Shown: in pieces, positions 22,747-35,337 of the stretch | Layout: each line of letters opens with the position of its first letter | How positions within the stretch are numbered: the first letter of the stretch is position 1 | Program-made: the position numbers and the translations under genes | The notes under the pieces: generated by a model | Told to the model about the DNA's origin: nothing | Database searches by the model: none | The model's input: only the letters and a program-made list of their open reading frames with translations | Source of the DNA: Nelumbo lutea | Taxonomy: Eukaryota; Streptophyta; Magnoliopsida; Proteales; Nelumbonaceae | NCBI GenBank assembly: GCA_022828595.1 | Contig: JAKGHH010000004.1 | Location: 85,278,270 to 85,342,269 of the forward strand | Direction of reading: 5' to 3' | DNA length: 64,000 bases

Positions 22747-22755
22747 AATTATTAA

Positions 22756-24029
22756 TTACCCTAAATTATTAGTTTGGATAAATTCAAACTGAGTGGAGTC
22801 AAATATCTGATTATTTAGTTTCCTTTTTCAAAAAATTATGAGGTTTAAATTTAAATTCGAAGAATTTTTTATTATGAATTAAGATTCTTATAAAAAATAA
22901 AAAATTACACAGATAAAAATTAACATTTGTATTTTGCATATAGAAATTAAGAATTATAATATATATTAGTGGATTTTTTTTATAAATAAATATATATATA
23001 TATATATATGAGTGGAATTTTATTGAACTCGAATTCAATTCGAAACGCCTTAAAAAATATTTCAATTCGAAACTCGATTTAAACCAAACCGAATTATACA
23101 TTTTATATACTTTATTGATAATATTGTGTTTTCAAACGGTTCAATTTGCATTATTGTAGAGCCACAAAAGAGAAATGAGGGGGTTGATTGTCATTTTATT
23201 GAATTGGGTCCAAATCAACAACAGCAAGTCTACTAAGATCAACTGTTCTGTACCCTTCAGTTCTTCCAAATAAACAGAGTTAAGCCTTAGAAGGACAGAA
23301 GGACAGCATCAGTTGTCCTCCCAGGGAGGATCCCAGTAAAAGTTCCAATCCAATAGTGAATACAACATGTTGAAAGAGATGTCTTCCTTGTAAGGACGCT
23401 ATCAGCACCGGCACCGGCCCTTCCATTATCATATGTTGGAAATGTTCTTCAGGAATGCTGAACCTGTTTACCCATAGTAGAAGTCTTGGTATTTACCAAA
23501 ATGCCACCACCTTGTGCTCCCATTGATCCGGATCGACCGGGTATACCTCAACCTATTCGGTCTACCATATGGTATAGGTTCGTGATTTTTATTTTTTTAT
23601 TAAGATTTAAAATATCGACTTGTATTGGTCAATATGTATTATACCGATGGCTTTCTGATACGCCCTGACAGAGGTTGTATCAGGTCAGCCACTGGTTTTG
23701 AAAGTAATTGAGCTTTAAACCAGTCTCTCTGAACCAATTTCAAAAAAAATAAATAAAACATAAAAAGAAAAACACCGGCATTGGGCGTACAGCATATGTC
23801 AATATTTATAACCTTGATTCTGGTTTGTGATTGACCAACTCAATTTTCTAAATGCATACATACACATATGGCCAATGAGGGAGATGAGCCCCATTGTTTA
23901 ATGTATTCTTCACATTTACCATTAACCATTTCAAAACTGGGACTTATGTGTTTCACTGTTTTTGATGGTGCAGATTAGGGTTATAAATGGATCGAATTTA
24001 ATTGCGTTCATATATGTATCCAATTATGA
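22756..24029. other. Intergenic DNA with AT-rich repeat remnants
   Basis: 22800-23100 has MITE-like TTCGAATT words and a TA microsatellite (22990-23009). 23170-23480 is more balanced in composition and carries a minus-strand frame of about 66 codons (VNRFSIPEEH...) ending in TAA. I cannot assign it. 23530-23800 resembles the decayed GTATCG repeat family. Confidence 0.35.
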
Positions 24030-24489
24030 AACCTGATGTGGCGTAATCCAGTTGTTCCTTGCAGGAGATGATCTAGCTACCGGCAATGATGGGCTCGATG
24101 AACCTGCAAAAGATGAACCAGATAATCCAGGGTTGTGTACCTGACGAGGTACTTAAGTTAGCACTTGGTTGCGAGCTGAAAATGATATTAGATTGTGAGA
24201 GAGCTAGAGAGCAGAGATTATGCCTCCTTCTTCACCCCTGGGGGATGAGGTCTTTATATACCGGAGTCCTCACGGGTTTAGTGGAGTAGTTCCTGGATCC
24301 CCGCTGTGATGGGATATGTTTCTGTGTTAGTTGGGGATAATGCCACCAACCGTTAAGGTTGCCCATCTCCACCTGAATTGGGGAGTGGGTGAGCTAATAT
24401 GGTCGTTACAAAGTACGATCCCATAAGACACGAGGTACGATGGTGAGATCCTTGGAATTATCATGCGGAGATCAGTCTAACTGGGAAGC
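24030..24489. mobile_element. Possible LTR-derived segment
   Basis: Composition changes sharply here. TTCTTCACCCCTGGGGGATG is followed by GGTCTTTATATACCGGAG, a TATA-like promoter arrangement typical of plant LTRs. The ends TG...CA and a target duplication are not found, so this may be a fragment. It passes directly into the minisatellite. Confidence 0.35.
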
Positions 24490-24925
24490 GAGCTGCCCAT
24501 AAGGTGCCAGGCTGCATGGTGTCGGGCTACTTGGTGGCGAATTGCCTATGAGGTGCCGAGTTACTTGGTGGCGAACTGCTTGTGAGGTGCCGAGCTGCCT
24601 GTGAGGTGCTAGGCTTATTGGTGGCGAGCTGCCTATGAGGTGCCGGGCTGCTTGGTGGCGAGTTGCCTGCAAGGTACCGGGCTACCTGTGAGGTGCTAGG
24701 CTTATTGGTGGCAAGCTGCCTATGAGGTGCCGGGCTGCTTGGTGGCGAGTTGCCTGTAAGGTACCGGGCTGCTTGGTGGCGCGCAACCTGTGAGGTATCG
24801 GGCTGCTTGGTGGCGAGCTGCCCGTAAGGTGCCGGGCTGCATGGTGGCGAGCTGCCCGTGAGGTGTCGGGCTGCTTGGTGGCGAGTTGCTTAGTGGCGAA
24901 CTGCCTGTAAAATGTCAGGCTGCAC
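24490..24925. repeat. GC-rich minisatellite with a 34-bp unit
   Basis: About ten imperfect units, each built as GAGCTGCCTATGAGGTGCCG then GGCTGCTTGGTGGC. Two units are lengthened to 53 bp by an extra GCCTGTGAGGTGCTAGGCTT-type insert, and one near the right end is truncated. Variation is mostly C/T and G/A, which fits decay of methylated cytosines. Minus-strand frames across it (SSPPISLAPH-like) are repeat translations and not genes. Confidence 0.85.
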
Positions 24926-27900
24926 CTAGTTGTCATGAGGTGCCATGTGTCACAATGTCATTGGAGGGCCAAATCCGCCTTCATCCAAACCTTTAGACCG
25001 GCATCTACATTCGATTATCATGTTGGATTTCAGTGGATTCGGATTTGATTTATAATCATCTTATTTTGTTTAAAATGACCAAATAATTAGAAAGTCAAAA
25101 ACTAATTATTTCTATCTTATATATGTATTTATAATAAATACATATAAATGTTAAATATTAAATTTATTGATTATAAACTTTTTATAATTATATTGACTAT
25201 ATGCATATATTAAATAATAAATATTTACTAAATCAGATAAAGTTAAATCTGTATCCGATCTAATTATTAATTGAATGCACGTTTTAACATTCAAATTCAA
25301 AATAATAGGATTCAGAATTGATTCTCGTATCAAGACTTTAAGAGTACATTGAAAGCCCTTAACTCATTAGTTCATTACCATTAAAAGACACAAATACCCT
25401 TAACAAGGATATATTTATATATAAGTTCTAAGGCGTGGGATTTTGGGTGGTCTAGATTCACTGTCTATTAACTCTATATAGTTGGTGGAGAATCCCTCTC
25501 GAACAGAAAATCTAGATTGTTTCCCCCAAACAGCCAAACTCCCAAACCGGTTGCCCGCACCCTTCAGTCTCTCGTTAGTCAGTGCCGACAATGGGCAATA
25601 GGAGGTTTGATAAGATTATTCGATCAAAGAAGTTGACACCTGACAACATCGCCTAACTTTCCAACTTATTCAACGTGGAAATGGATGAATGCCAATGCCG
25701 AAATGGGTGTAATAAGAGAAAAATTGTCCCAACAGGCCAACACTTTGATGAATTTCTCCGACCAAGACACGGTGGGTCATTTCTCACCCTTTTTGTTTCT
25801 GTCATAGGGCTTCCCTTCATTTTGACACGTTAGCTATCTTTGGGACTTTGGGATTAAAGAGAATGTACAAAAAATATATATATTTCTGCGCTCAAAGAAT
25901 TTTGAATCACCATTGAATCAGCTTGACCAGGTGAAATCAACAATTGTTGCTCTGTTTTATTCCTTTAAGACTAGTGAACAAACCAGACGATTGATTTTCT
26001 TTTTAAATACACATTTTTGTATTTTCTTAGGTGGAATCCATTAGTGGTGGGAAGTCCTGATTCACTGAACACTGGATACATGACAAGCTAGGAGAGGTCC
26101 CAGGCTCCCAGCCCATTTCCTTAGTGCTATATCACCAGTGCTTACAAGATCCTCCTTACTATTTCGGAATCTAATGGGCAGCAGGGTGCATGGTTCATTA
26201 GGGTCAAGCTGGTCAGCCACTTGAATCCTGTTTTTTGCCATTTTATTATGTTTGGCACATATTTATTGTTAACTTGAGGGCCCGTTCGTTTTTTTGAGGA
26301 ATTATTTATCTGGGTAAATATAAATATAAGTGCATTTATCCATTTTCTTTTATTTCTCAGATAAATAAGATAATCACTGTAGGGCATTTTTCATATTGGA
26401 AAGTTATTTTACTCACTGATAAGTGATATCTAATTATTTTATTTTCTAGGTAAATAAGATAATGAATATGTGACATTTTTATCCCATCCAAGTATTAGGC
26501 AATTTTTTCTTATATCGGGAAGTTATTTTACCCACTGGGTAAATGATACCCAGAAAAATAAAATTTTCCTAATCCCTACATAAATATGAAAAAGGAATAT
26601 AGATTTATTGGCTAATGAGAACTAAAATCCTATTAACCAACTTCCCCCTCTCAAAATCCGAAATACAAATGCCTCCTGAATGATTAAACCTAGGTGTGTA
26701 ATCAAACCAAGCTGAACTGAACTTTGGGGTTCAACAAAAATATCATTATGTTAGAATTTGAGTTTGGCTTGAAATTTTGAAAAACTAATATATTTTTATA
26801 GAATCAATCTTATGAACTTTCGAGTCAATTTTCATTTTAATCGAACTCAAATTCGAATAACTAATCAAACTAACCGTAAATTCCAAACTCGAATCAAGCA
26901 TAATTGAATTCAAGCCCAATCTCTTCGATTGAAACTCGATTCGATTGCACCCCTTACTTAAATCATTTCTTATTATTCAACCTATATCCATTTTTGTCTT
27001 AATTTGATCTCTCAAACTTATAACAAATCATTTCTTCATTGCAATTATACGATGTGAAGGACATTTATTGGATACTTTCAAAATTTTAATACGAATCAAA
27101 CAAAGTGAACGATGTTGATGAGCAAAAAAATTAATGTTGACGTTTGTTTTTGTTTCTTATCTTTTCTTTTTTGTTTGGACAAGGCAAGGCGGACGGCCCT
27201 CCATTCACCGGCCACGTTCGCTGGTTGGTCCATTCTCAACTCTAAACCACAGTCATTGGCCCCAGCGCAAGGGATCTTCTCATGAGAGTTGAACTTGACC
27301 TTTGTAAGGCATCAATTAAGAGTTTAATCTCATTATGCGGCATGCACACAATTATCTCAAGTCGGTATCTGAAATTTGTAATGTATGAGATTTGGTTGGT
27401 CCACAGTTTTGTTTTTATTCCCATTGAAAATTGAGCCTGGTCCTGTTCGAGTGTAAGTGCAAATCAAGGAGTTCGGTGCAAGCATATCCAGATACTCATT
27501 TCAACTTTGGCTTAGACTGCTCAGAAGGCCCAACTCGAGCTTTTGACGTGTGAAGCCAAATTTTGGATGTACCCATTTACGCCTATTGCACTTTATTTAA
27601 TTAGGCCCTGTTCCAAACGGGACATCAATCAATAGGCCCCAAAGCCACCTGATTGTAGACTTTTAGTCCGAACCATGGGGCCAAAACCTACCATGTAGTC
27701 CAAGCATCCGATTTATTACTACTATATAGGATCTGTCCCTAGGGTTCCGTTTGTTTCAGTTAAAGGAGCCAAAGCCAATTATGTTTCAATTTAAAATAGG
27801 ATTTCTTGCATCTATGCTCCCCTGTTTTTGTGCTTTTATATACTTGCCTCTATATGCTTTCATTGTATTTGTTTTTTTCTTTCCACTTGTTTTCTTTTTT

Positions 27901-28123
27901 CATAATTCCTTTTATTTTATTGACATTGAAGGATTGTTTGGGGTCTTAAAATTGGAAAACATGAATTTAAAGATTTTTTAATCAAAATAGAAGGGTCTGT
28001 TTGGTTTGGGGGAATAGAGGTTTGGAATCCGAATGGTCATCCAACCATTTGGTTGGGTGGAATTGGAATCCAACCCCATTCCAGGCAGAATAGGATTCTC
28101 CCATTTGAGGGAGTGGTCATTCC
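24926..28123. other. Intergenic DNA, no gene seen
   Basis: AT-rich MITE-like sequence at 25000-25330, mixed unique sequence at 25430-26250, and TTCGAATT/AATTCAAG repeat remnants at 26730-26960. A Tourist-like GGGTCTGTTTGGTTTGG end lies near 27993 and is interrupted by the next element. Confidence 0.4.
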
Positions 28124-28553
28124 TAGGGGTGGCCACGAGTCGAGTTCTTCACAAGCTACTTGAGCTTGGCTCGTGAAATGCTTCGCTCAGCTCGGTTTCA
28201 ACCAAGCTTCGAGCCGAGTTCAAGCCCAATTTACGAGCTTGATTAATAAATGAGCCGAGTTCGAGCCTAGTAGAGCTCGAATCATGAGGCTCACAAGCCA
28301 AGCTCGAATATATATATGAAAAATAATATGTAATAAAAATATTATAATTCTTAATTTTTAAATATCAAATAAAAAATATTTTATACATATAATTTTTTAT
28401 TTTTATAAAACCTTTTTCTCAAATCGAGCTTGAGCCAAGCCGAGCTCAAGCTCAATGTTCTAGTTCAAGCTCGAGCTCAAGCCTTGTACAACCTTGGTGA
28501 GTCGAGCTCAAGCCTCATACTATTCGGCTTGGCTCAGCTCGAATCCACCCTTA
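28124..28553. mobile_element. hAT-type MITE, 430 bp
   Basis: It starts TAGGGGTGGCCACGAGTCG and ends GCTCGAATCCACCCTTA. The target duplications GTCATTCC (28116-28123) and TTCATTCC (28554-28561) match at 7 of 8. The arms repeat GAGCTTGAGC and TCGAGCTC words. It is inserted inside an older Tourist-like MITE that begins near 27993. Confidence 0.7.
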
Positions 28554-28865
28554 TTCATTCCCTCCCCCTCCCTTAGGTTATGTTTGGTTTGAAGGAAAAG
28601 GTAGGGAAAGGAAGAAAAAGGTATGAAAGCCTATACAAATTTTGTAAGGTTTCTTTGCCTTTCCCTTCCTTTCCTTACTTTTTTCTTTCAAACAAAACAT
28701 AGCTTTAAGAAATGTGAATTCCATTCCAACTGATTCTTTTTCTGGTCTTGATTCTGATTCAGATTGTAACTTTGAATCAAATGGATTCTAATTCAGTTTT
28801 GCTGCTTTATGCTTTAAACTGAAGGTTTTAACTTTAATTTCTTTTGACAGCAAGGGCATGGATAA

Positions 28866-28974
28866 AAATATGTTTGGAAAGAGTACAGATTTAAATATAT
28901 GCAATACAAATGAATACAAAATGCAAAGTTTTACATTCTACACATTTGTATTTATACTCCTTCCAAACTGAGCC
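28866..28974. mobile_element. Short Tourist-like MITE, 109 bp
   Basis: Inverted ends ATGTTTGGAAAGAGTAC and TACTCCTTCCAAACTGAGCC are flanked by TAA on both sides (28863-28865 and 28975-28977). Related copies lie at 15170-15287. A truncated copy of the 1274-1538 family follows directly and ends ACCAAACACAGCC near 29210. Confidence 0.6.
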
Positions 28975-29761
28975 TAAGGTGAAATTTAATTTGTATTAAT
29001 ACAAATGCATAGGAGTGCAAATGAAAAAAAGAATGTAAATTTTCATTTACTTTTGTTTTGGGATTTGCTTCATTTTTAATTTACTTCATTTATATTACAA
29101 TCAAACAAAATAAGCTAAAATTTGAAACAAAACTAGATCAGCATTTACATTTAAATCATTTGCATTGTCATAATTTTGCATCAATACATTACAACCAAAC
29201 ACAGCCTGAAGAACAGGGGTCATGAATGCAAAATCAGAAAGCATAATGAAAGTAAAAAATTGCTAAAATATGAAGAAACATCTCCCACACCAATGATGGG
29301 AAAGTTGTTAAAAGTAAAGGATTAAATATGTGATTCACTGGATTTACAAACCCTACAGAACACAAACCTTTGTTTGATTAAACTACTCAACCAACTGTAA
29401 TATATGTCATCCATCTAATGGATCATTACTGCTGGCCAGAGATGGCTGCACAAGCTGACGGGAGATAATACTGCAGCCACGGCCCACGGGTCTGGCATAA
29501 GTGCAGCCCAACTTATCATTGCATGCATGAACTTTTAGATGTTTTTTCTTATAATTCAGCGATTCTTTATTGTTTGGGTTATGGTTGAACTTGCCACGGA
29601 TGTCATGTAGTGATCTTCAAGATCTTTTATATTTAAAGCCATGTCAACATCACGTAAAATAAATAAGTGCGACAAAAAAGCAGTCCCATATGGACAAGTA
29701 AGACAATTCTGCCGGAAATAGAGCTCATCCCAAAAACTTCGGCGGATAACCTCATCTCAAC

Positions 29762-30059
29762 CAAGGTTTTTGAACGTTATTAATCTGGACAGTCGGACCA
29801 TTCAGCCCAGGAACCGTCCAGGCAACTGGTTCCATTTTACCAAAAAACCGGTTTTTTATCAAAAACCATTGAAAAAGTCAACAACCGTTGATCCAGGCGA
29901 TCGAACCATCGACCCTTCAACCCATTCAACGTTTTTTTTTTTAATTATTTTTTTAATTTGTTTATCTGAACAGGTTGTCTATTCAAGCCAGAGGGTTGGA
30001 CCGTTGACCCAGCAATGGCCAGAACGATTCCGTTTCCAAATCATTTTTTTAAAACGTTG
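29762..30059. mobile_element. hAT-type MITE, 298 bp (CAAGGTTTTTGAAC family)
   Basis: It begins CAAGGTTTTTGAACG and ends AAAACGTTG. The flanking 8-mers ATCTCAAC (29754-29761) and ATCCCAAT (30060-30067) match at 6 of 8. Shared internal blocks with the reverse-oriented copy at 31138-31442 include CCATTGAAAAAGTCAA and TTAATT.TTT.TC.GAACAG. Confidence 0.65.
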
Positions 30060-30067
30060 ATCCCAAT

Positions 30068-31129
30068 AACCCTGAAAGAATCACTAGACACAGATCTTCG
30101 GCTATAAATAAGTAACATTCACTCAAAATGTCCTTACCATTGCATGTATGAACTTCTAGATGTTTTTCCTTCTAATCCAGCGATTGTTTACAAATTAAAT
30201 TCTTGATATTATGATATTATTATCAATTGTAGATCTTGCTTCTACTGCCATATCTGAAATATCTATCTACTATACTAGTTTGTTCATTTAAGGTGGTTTA
30301 CAACAATAGTTAGTTTTGTTTTTCAAAACAATTATCGCATCAGCAAATAAACATGCATATCGGGTATTTTGATATTTAAGAATTTTTTTCTTTAATTTTT
30401 TTCAAAAATATTTCAAGGGATCAGTTTTAAACGTGCCTATCCCTCAAAGTTCTTAAATTCCAAAATACCTTTTATTTATGATTTTGAAAAATTATTAATA
30501 TGATATGATACATCGAATATAGAGCATATTATACCAAAATTTTAACCTTAACACTCCGTAAAATTACCCATTTTAACTAGAAAGTCAAGTGAATGACTAA
30601 ATGGTCGAGATGGTCACTTGGCACCCTTGTAAATTGAAGGTGTGGGAGGAAACTTCATGCCCTATGCGGTATGTCTGGCCCGTGGGCCTCACTTGTACCC
30701 CGCTCTGCATACCCGCCCTATCCCGGTAACCCCCATACCCTGAGATGTGTAACATGTAATCCCTAAAAAAATGTGTCCCTTTTGGGTACTATATTTGAAA
30801 ATTGTTTACAATATTTCTTTAAATGTTAAATTTATTGAGTACGAACATTAAAATATTTGGACAACCTCTGTTTGCAAAAATTGATAATTGATACTATATG
30901 ATATCATTAAGATATTTTAATTTATTTTTTTATGGCATTGACATAAAGCTAAGACAAATATACGTATCATATAATAATGACGTATCCATTTTTAAGTAAT
31001 AACTAATAAGGTATTATTTTTCTTCAATGGCGGTTAGACCTGTTCCATTTGTCCAGACCAGCAATTCACTCTAGAGGGATAGAAGACCAGGATCACTCAC
31101 CTCACCCAAGTACCCTGTCAATATCATCC
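30068..31129. other. Spacer between two inverted MITEs, no gene seen
   Basis: AT-rich sequence with no long frame. TGTATGAACTTCTAGATGTTTTTCCTT near 30145 repeats a segment near 29530, so some local duplication is present. Confidence 0.4.
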
Positions 31130-31137
31130 AATCCAGT

Positions 31138-31442
31138 CAACGTTTTAAAAAACGATTCGGAAATTGAATCGTTCTGATCAGTAGTTTTTGGGTTGATGGT
31201 CCGATAGTTTGGCTTGAACAAACGGCCTGTTCTGATAAATTAATTAAAAAAGATAAAAAAATGGTTAAAACCATTGAATGGTTCGAGAGTCGATGATTCA
31301 ACCGTCTAGGTAAACAGGTTATTGACTTTTTCAATGATTTTTGTCCAAAAACCAGATTTAGGATAAAATGGAACCGATTGCCTGAGCGGCTCCCGGGTCA
31401 AACGGTCCGACCATCCAGGCCAACGGTGGTTCAAATACCTTG
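31138..31442. mobile_element. hAT-type MITE, 305 bp, perfect 8-bp target duplication
   Basis: This is the same family as 29762-30059 but in the opposite orientation. It begins CAACGTTTTAAAAAACG and ends TTCAAATACCTTG. AATCCAGT flanks it on both sides (31130-31137 and 31443-31450). The two copies lie about 1.1 kb apart. Confidence 0.75.
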
Positions 31443-31450
31443 AATCCAGT

Positions 31451-34400
31451 CACACATGTGGGACGTTTCCCCGTGAATTTTAGATACATATACGGAAGAT
31501 ATTTCAATGTGTGGTTGGATTCTATATACACTTTTGCTTCTAAAAGATTCGGGCTTGAAAGAGTCCGAACTTGCTCCTCACAGAACACGCCTCACGCTAT
31601 CTCATGTACTTGTATATTGTCATTCACAGGGATCCTCAATTCACAACTGCAATGTGCTGCAAGGTTGGTGTGAAGCAACTCTGAAACTGGCTACAAAGAC
31701 ACGGTAAAGATGCCAAGAAATTCTATGTTTACAACCATATGTTGTTACATTGATCTATTAGGGATGGCAATTTCAAGGTGGGCACCCGCCCCTACCCTTC
31801 CCAATGGGGCAGTTTTTTTTTTCTTTGCTTAAATGAGGGTCTTGGTATTCTAGAACCCGTATGGGTTCGGGTTCAATATGGTATTAGGCTAAACTCGACC
31901 CTCCTTGACCTGCATATTGTTGGAAAGCATATAAACTTTATGCACTAAGTGTTGAATTTAATAATATTTTGAATTTTATGTGAATGATAATTGATAGCTT
32001 ATGTATTTTTTATATTTCATAATCAAATAATTAGAAATCTTGATGTTTATTTGTGTTATTGTAGTTATTTATTGGTTATATATGATTAGAAATAATAGGA
32101 AATTAGATGCAGGTTTTAAACCCAATCCGTCCCTACCCTTGAGTGCAGGGAGGGTAGGGTTGGGGAGGGTTTTGTACTTTCATGTGCAGAGAGGGTTTGG
32201 ATTCTCAAAATACAACCCACTACGAGTTTTGAGTGGATACGGGTTGAGAGGTTTAGGGAGGCGAGTAAGATCTATAATTTACAAAACTCTCCCCAAACCC
32301 ACCCCATAGTCAGCTCAGCATCATATTCCATCGTGGCCTTGTGGTTGCATATTGGCACCCATAATAATGCCTTTTAAGTAGCAAGGCAATAATATTGAAC
32401 CCTAAAATCTACCTCAGGTTTGTGGTATTTAGTAGGGGTGAGCATATATGGGTTGGTTCAATTCATCTCCATGACAAAACATGGAACCTACCCTTTAGGG
32501 GTCGGTTATACATTTTTGGAACCAAAACCTACCCTGTGAAGGTTGGTTCCCAGGTTCTACCCATGGAACCTATTCTTTCTTTATTCTCCCCTTTTGAAAA
32601 AAAAAATCACGTTTTTTAAGGGTGCGACTATGATATGGAAAAGATATGATATCATAGTCGCACCCTTGTTGTTATCTAATTATTACTTTAATAATATTTT
32701 ATTTTTATTTTTATTCTTGTTGTATGAATAGTTTACTTATATTGTATGGTTATTATATTTAATAATTGATATTGTTGTTTGTTAATATTAATTATTAATA
32801 TTTTATTACTAATTTATTCATAACTATGATTATTATGATCTTATTATTACTTTACTAATATCTGATTATTATTCTTGACAGACTTTGGAATAAGAATCCC
32901 ATTCCAAAGGGGGAAATCTAGAATAGGCCATTCCCTACCATTCCCCCATATAGGGGAATCCCATTTGAGACCGAATCAGCCCCCCACAAGAATGCCTCAC
33001 ACAACATTTTACACCTCATCCCTGTCGTGTATTGGAACATCTCCCGATAATGGCAACATCTTTCTTGATATTATCATCAGGACCAGGAGATGTTTATGTG
33101 CTGTGGGATGTTACAGGGGGCAGTCTTGTGGGGGGACTGATTTGAACTCATCCCATTCCACCAAAAATGCGAATCAGAATCTCATTCTAACCAAACAAAT
33201 AGTTGGAATCGGAATGGGCCATTCCGACCCAATTTCAGGCATCTATTCTAGGGAAACAGACCCTAAGTAGTTTATTCGCAGAGTTGGGAAACAAAAATCC
33301 CTTCCATTGTGTTCTAATTTTAATATGATATGTGTCTACACATCTCACCACAAGACCGGAACCATTATATTTGAGATGTGTGGAAACAAATTACCATGTT
33401 GGAATGGTTTTAGTTGATAGGAGATCCCGTTTTTTTAGTGCAGAGCTAAAACTGTAAATTGTTCATTCAACGTACTACTATGAGGAATCAGGATATGCTT
33501 CCCACAACTCATTGTAGTTGTGCAATGAGAACATCTCTTCATTTATGGGTTGGTGTGGGAACACTTTGTGAAGAGCAAATTGGAGTTCTATTGCACCGCT
33601 ACATGCAAAAATGTCATTGCTGAAGAAGAGGGATTGAGATTGTCATTGTAATCCTGTTTTCCAGTTATTCAATCCAAAACAGAGGGAGGTTTAGACTGCC
33701 GTTATTACCGAAGAAGATGTATAATTCTTGTCATCGTTGAGGAGGACAATCAAACTAAAATGGCCTGAAAATATTAAAGGGTAATTTTGAAATTTAAAAA
33801 ATTTAAATCATACATATCATCACCGTGATACAGATAACAAACAAATTGGTAAAGGTACTAAATTAACAGTTTTCAAGAATTAAGGTACTGCAGTGATATG
33901 TTTTAAAATTTAGGTACTAAAGTGAAAGTAATATGCAATTTACCCCTACCCAGCTGTAAAAGTGATTTTATAAGAATTGGTGCAGTAAATGCAATAACAA
34001 CATGGGGTCTGGTTGTGAGTGACCACCCCGGGACATAACAGGGGTCTAAGCCAGGTCTTAGAGAATTCCATCCATCTCCGTCCAGGCAGGCAGCCCGTGA
34101 TGCCCGCCACATAATTGGGTTCGTTTAGGGCGACGTGCAAGGATACTATAATGTGTTTGATGAAATGACGGAAGGAGTGAAATCAAGAGATGTGCTGTGT
34201 ACCGCATTTGGTCGGAGGCTTTATACGTTTCCACATGCTACCTCGTGGGTGGTTTAAGACCCCCAACTCAGGTCTCAACTCTCATGGACCACTGTGACTT
34301 TAAACCATGAAGATGATGTGAAGAATCAAAGCTATCCATTAATGTTTGAGATTCCCCCCAATTAATTTACGCAGAGCTTGCTGGCGCGAGAAGAGAGAGA

Positions 34401-34786
34401 TTGCGTCAAGATTCAAGAAATCCAATCCATATGGTCGGGGGTATAAAATATTGCCTATGATTAGGTGTCGAATAAACATCTCTGACATTAGGCTTCATTG
34501 GCGTGCTTTAATCTTCTTTAGAGGTTAGAACATAGAATGATGAGCTCTAGCTTCTCAGTAATTAGTATATTACGTTGGAAGCTGGTGATATATTGCTTTG
34601 GAAGTACCACCATACACGGACCCTATTGACCTCAATAATGTTTGGGTGACCTCCTCACGAAATGGGGAATATCACCTAATGAGTAATTGTTATTGTAATT
34701 AACTTGTTTCTATGCATGTTTTTCTATTCTGAACATTTTCAGACAAATTGTTTTATCAATTACATCAAATGGGATGATGCAAAATA
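31451..34786. other. Intergenic DNA with MITE remnants
   Basis: A TAGGGATGGCAATTTC end near 31761 and GGGTAGGG/CCCTACCC blocks up to 32310 resemble the 1726-1978 family. 32880-33265 resembles the GGGTC.GTTTGGT family and ends ACAGACCCTAAG. 33640-34550 is less repetitive and has short unassigned frames. No gene is supported. Confidence 0.4.
32618..32667. repeat. Perfect 19-bp inverted repeat with a 12-nt loop
   Basis: AAGGGTGCGACTATGATAT (32618-32636) is exactly complementary to 32649-32667, separated by 12 nt. It is not followed by a T-tract and no gene ends here, so a terminator role is unlikely. A minimal foldback element is the simplest reading. Confidence 0.85.
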
Positions 34787-34789
34787 TAA

Positions 34790-35052
34790 GGGTCCGTTTG
34801 GTGTATTGTTGAAACGGTCTATTTTCCTAGTCCGTTTGATTCAGATAGGAATTAGAATGTGAATTGAAATTAGCTGGAATAGGATTTCATTCTCAAGGGA
34901 GAGGAGGGCATGATCATTCTTTCAAATGGGGAATGTCATTCTACCAAGAATAGAAATGAGATTATGATTCCACCCAATTAAATAGTTAGAATCGAAATGA
35001 CCCCATTTCGGTTCCAACTCCAGACCCTTATTCTTGTAAACCAAATATACCC
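34790..35052. mobile_element. Tourist-like MITE, 263 bp
   Basis: The ends are GGGTCCGTTTGGT and ACCAAATATACCC with TAA on both sides (34787-34789 and 35053-35055). The interior has GGAATAGG, CAAGGGAG and TTCAAATGGG blocks shared with its neighbour at 35079. Confidence 0.7.
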
Positions 35053-35078
35053 TAAGATTTTTAAAATTTTATGACTAA

Positions 35079-35334
35079 GGGTCAGTTTGGTTCATAGTCC
35101 GAATCAGAATCAAAATTAGATTGGTCAATTCCCATAACCTATTTGGTTCAAACAGAAATCGAAATTGAAATTAAAATAAGCTAGAATAGGATTTCATTTT
35201 CAAGGGAGGAGAAATGAATAACCATTCCTTCAAATGGGATCGGATTTTAATTCCACCTAACCAAATAGTAGGAATCAGAGTGAGCCATTTCGATTCCGAT
35301 TCCCAACCCCTATTCCCACAAACCAAACTGGCCC
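35079..35334. mobile_element. Tourist-like MITE, 256 bp
   Basis: The ends are GGGTCAGTTTGGTT and AACCAAACTGGCCC, flanked by TAA (35076-35078 and 35335-35337). It has the same orientation and family as the element 26 bp to its left but is clearly diverged. Each has its own TAA pair, so they are separate insertions. Confidence 0.7.
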
Positions 35335-35337
35335 TAA

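Noticed and set aside
24472..24936. Minus-strand frames encoding repeated Ser/Pro/Leu/Ala peptides
   Set aside because: They are translations of the 34-bp minisatellite; unit lengths of 34 and 53 bp are not multiples of three and no start or splice context supports a gene.
32618..32667. Hairpin as a transcription terminator
   Set aside because: Hairpin terminators are bacterial; this is plant nuclear DNA with no gene ending there and no U-tract.
34130..34200. VFDEMTEG peptide resembling a PPR fragment
   Set aside because: Only about eight residues resemble a PPR helix and the flanking frame does not continue the motif.
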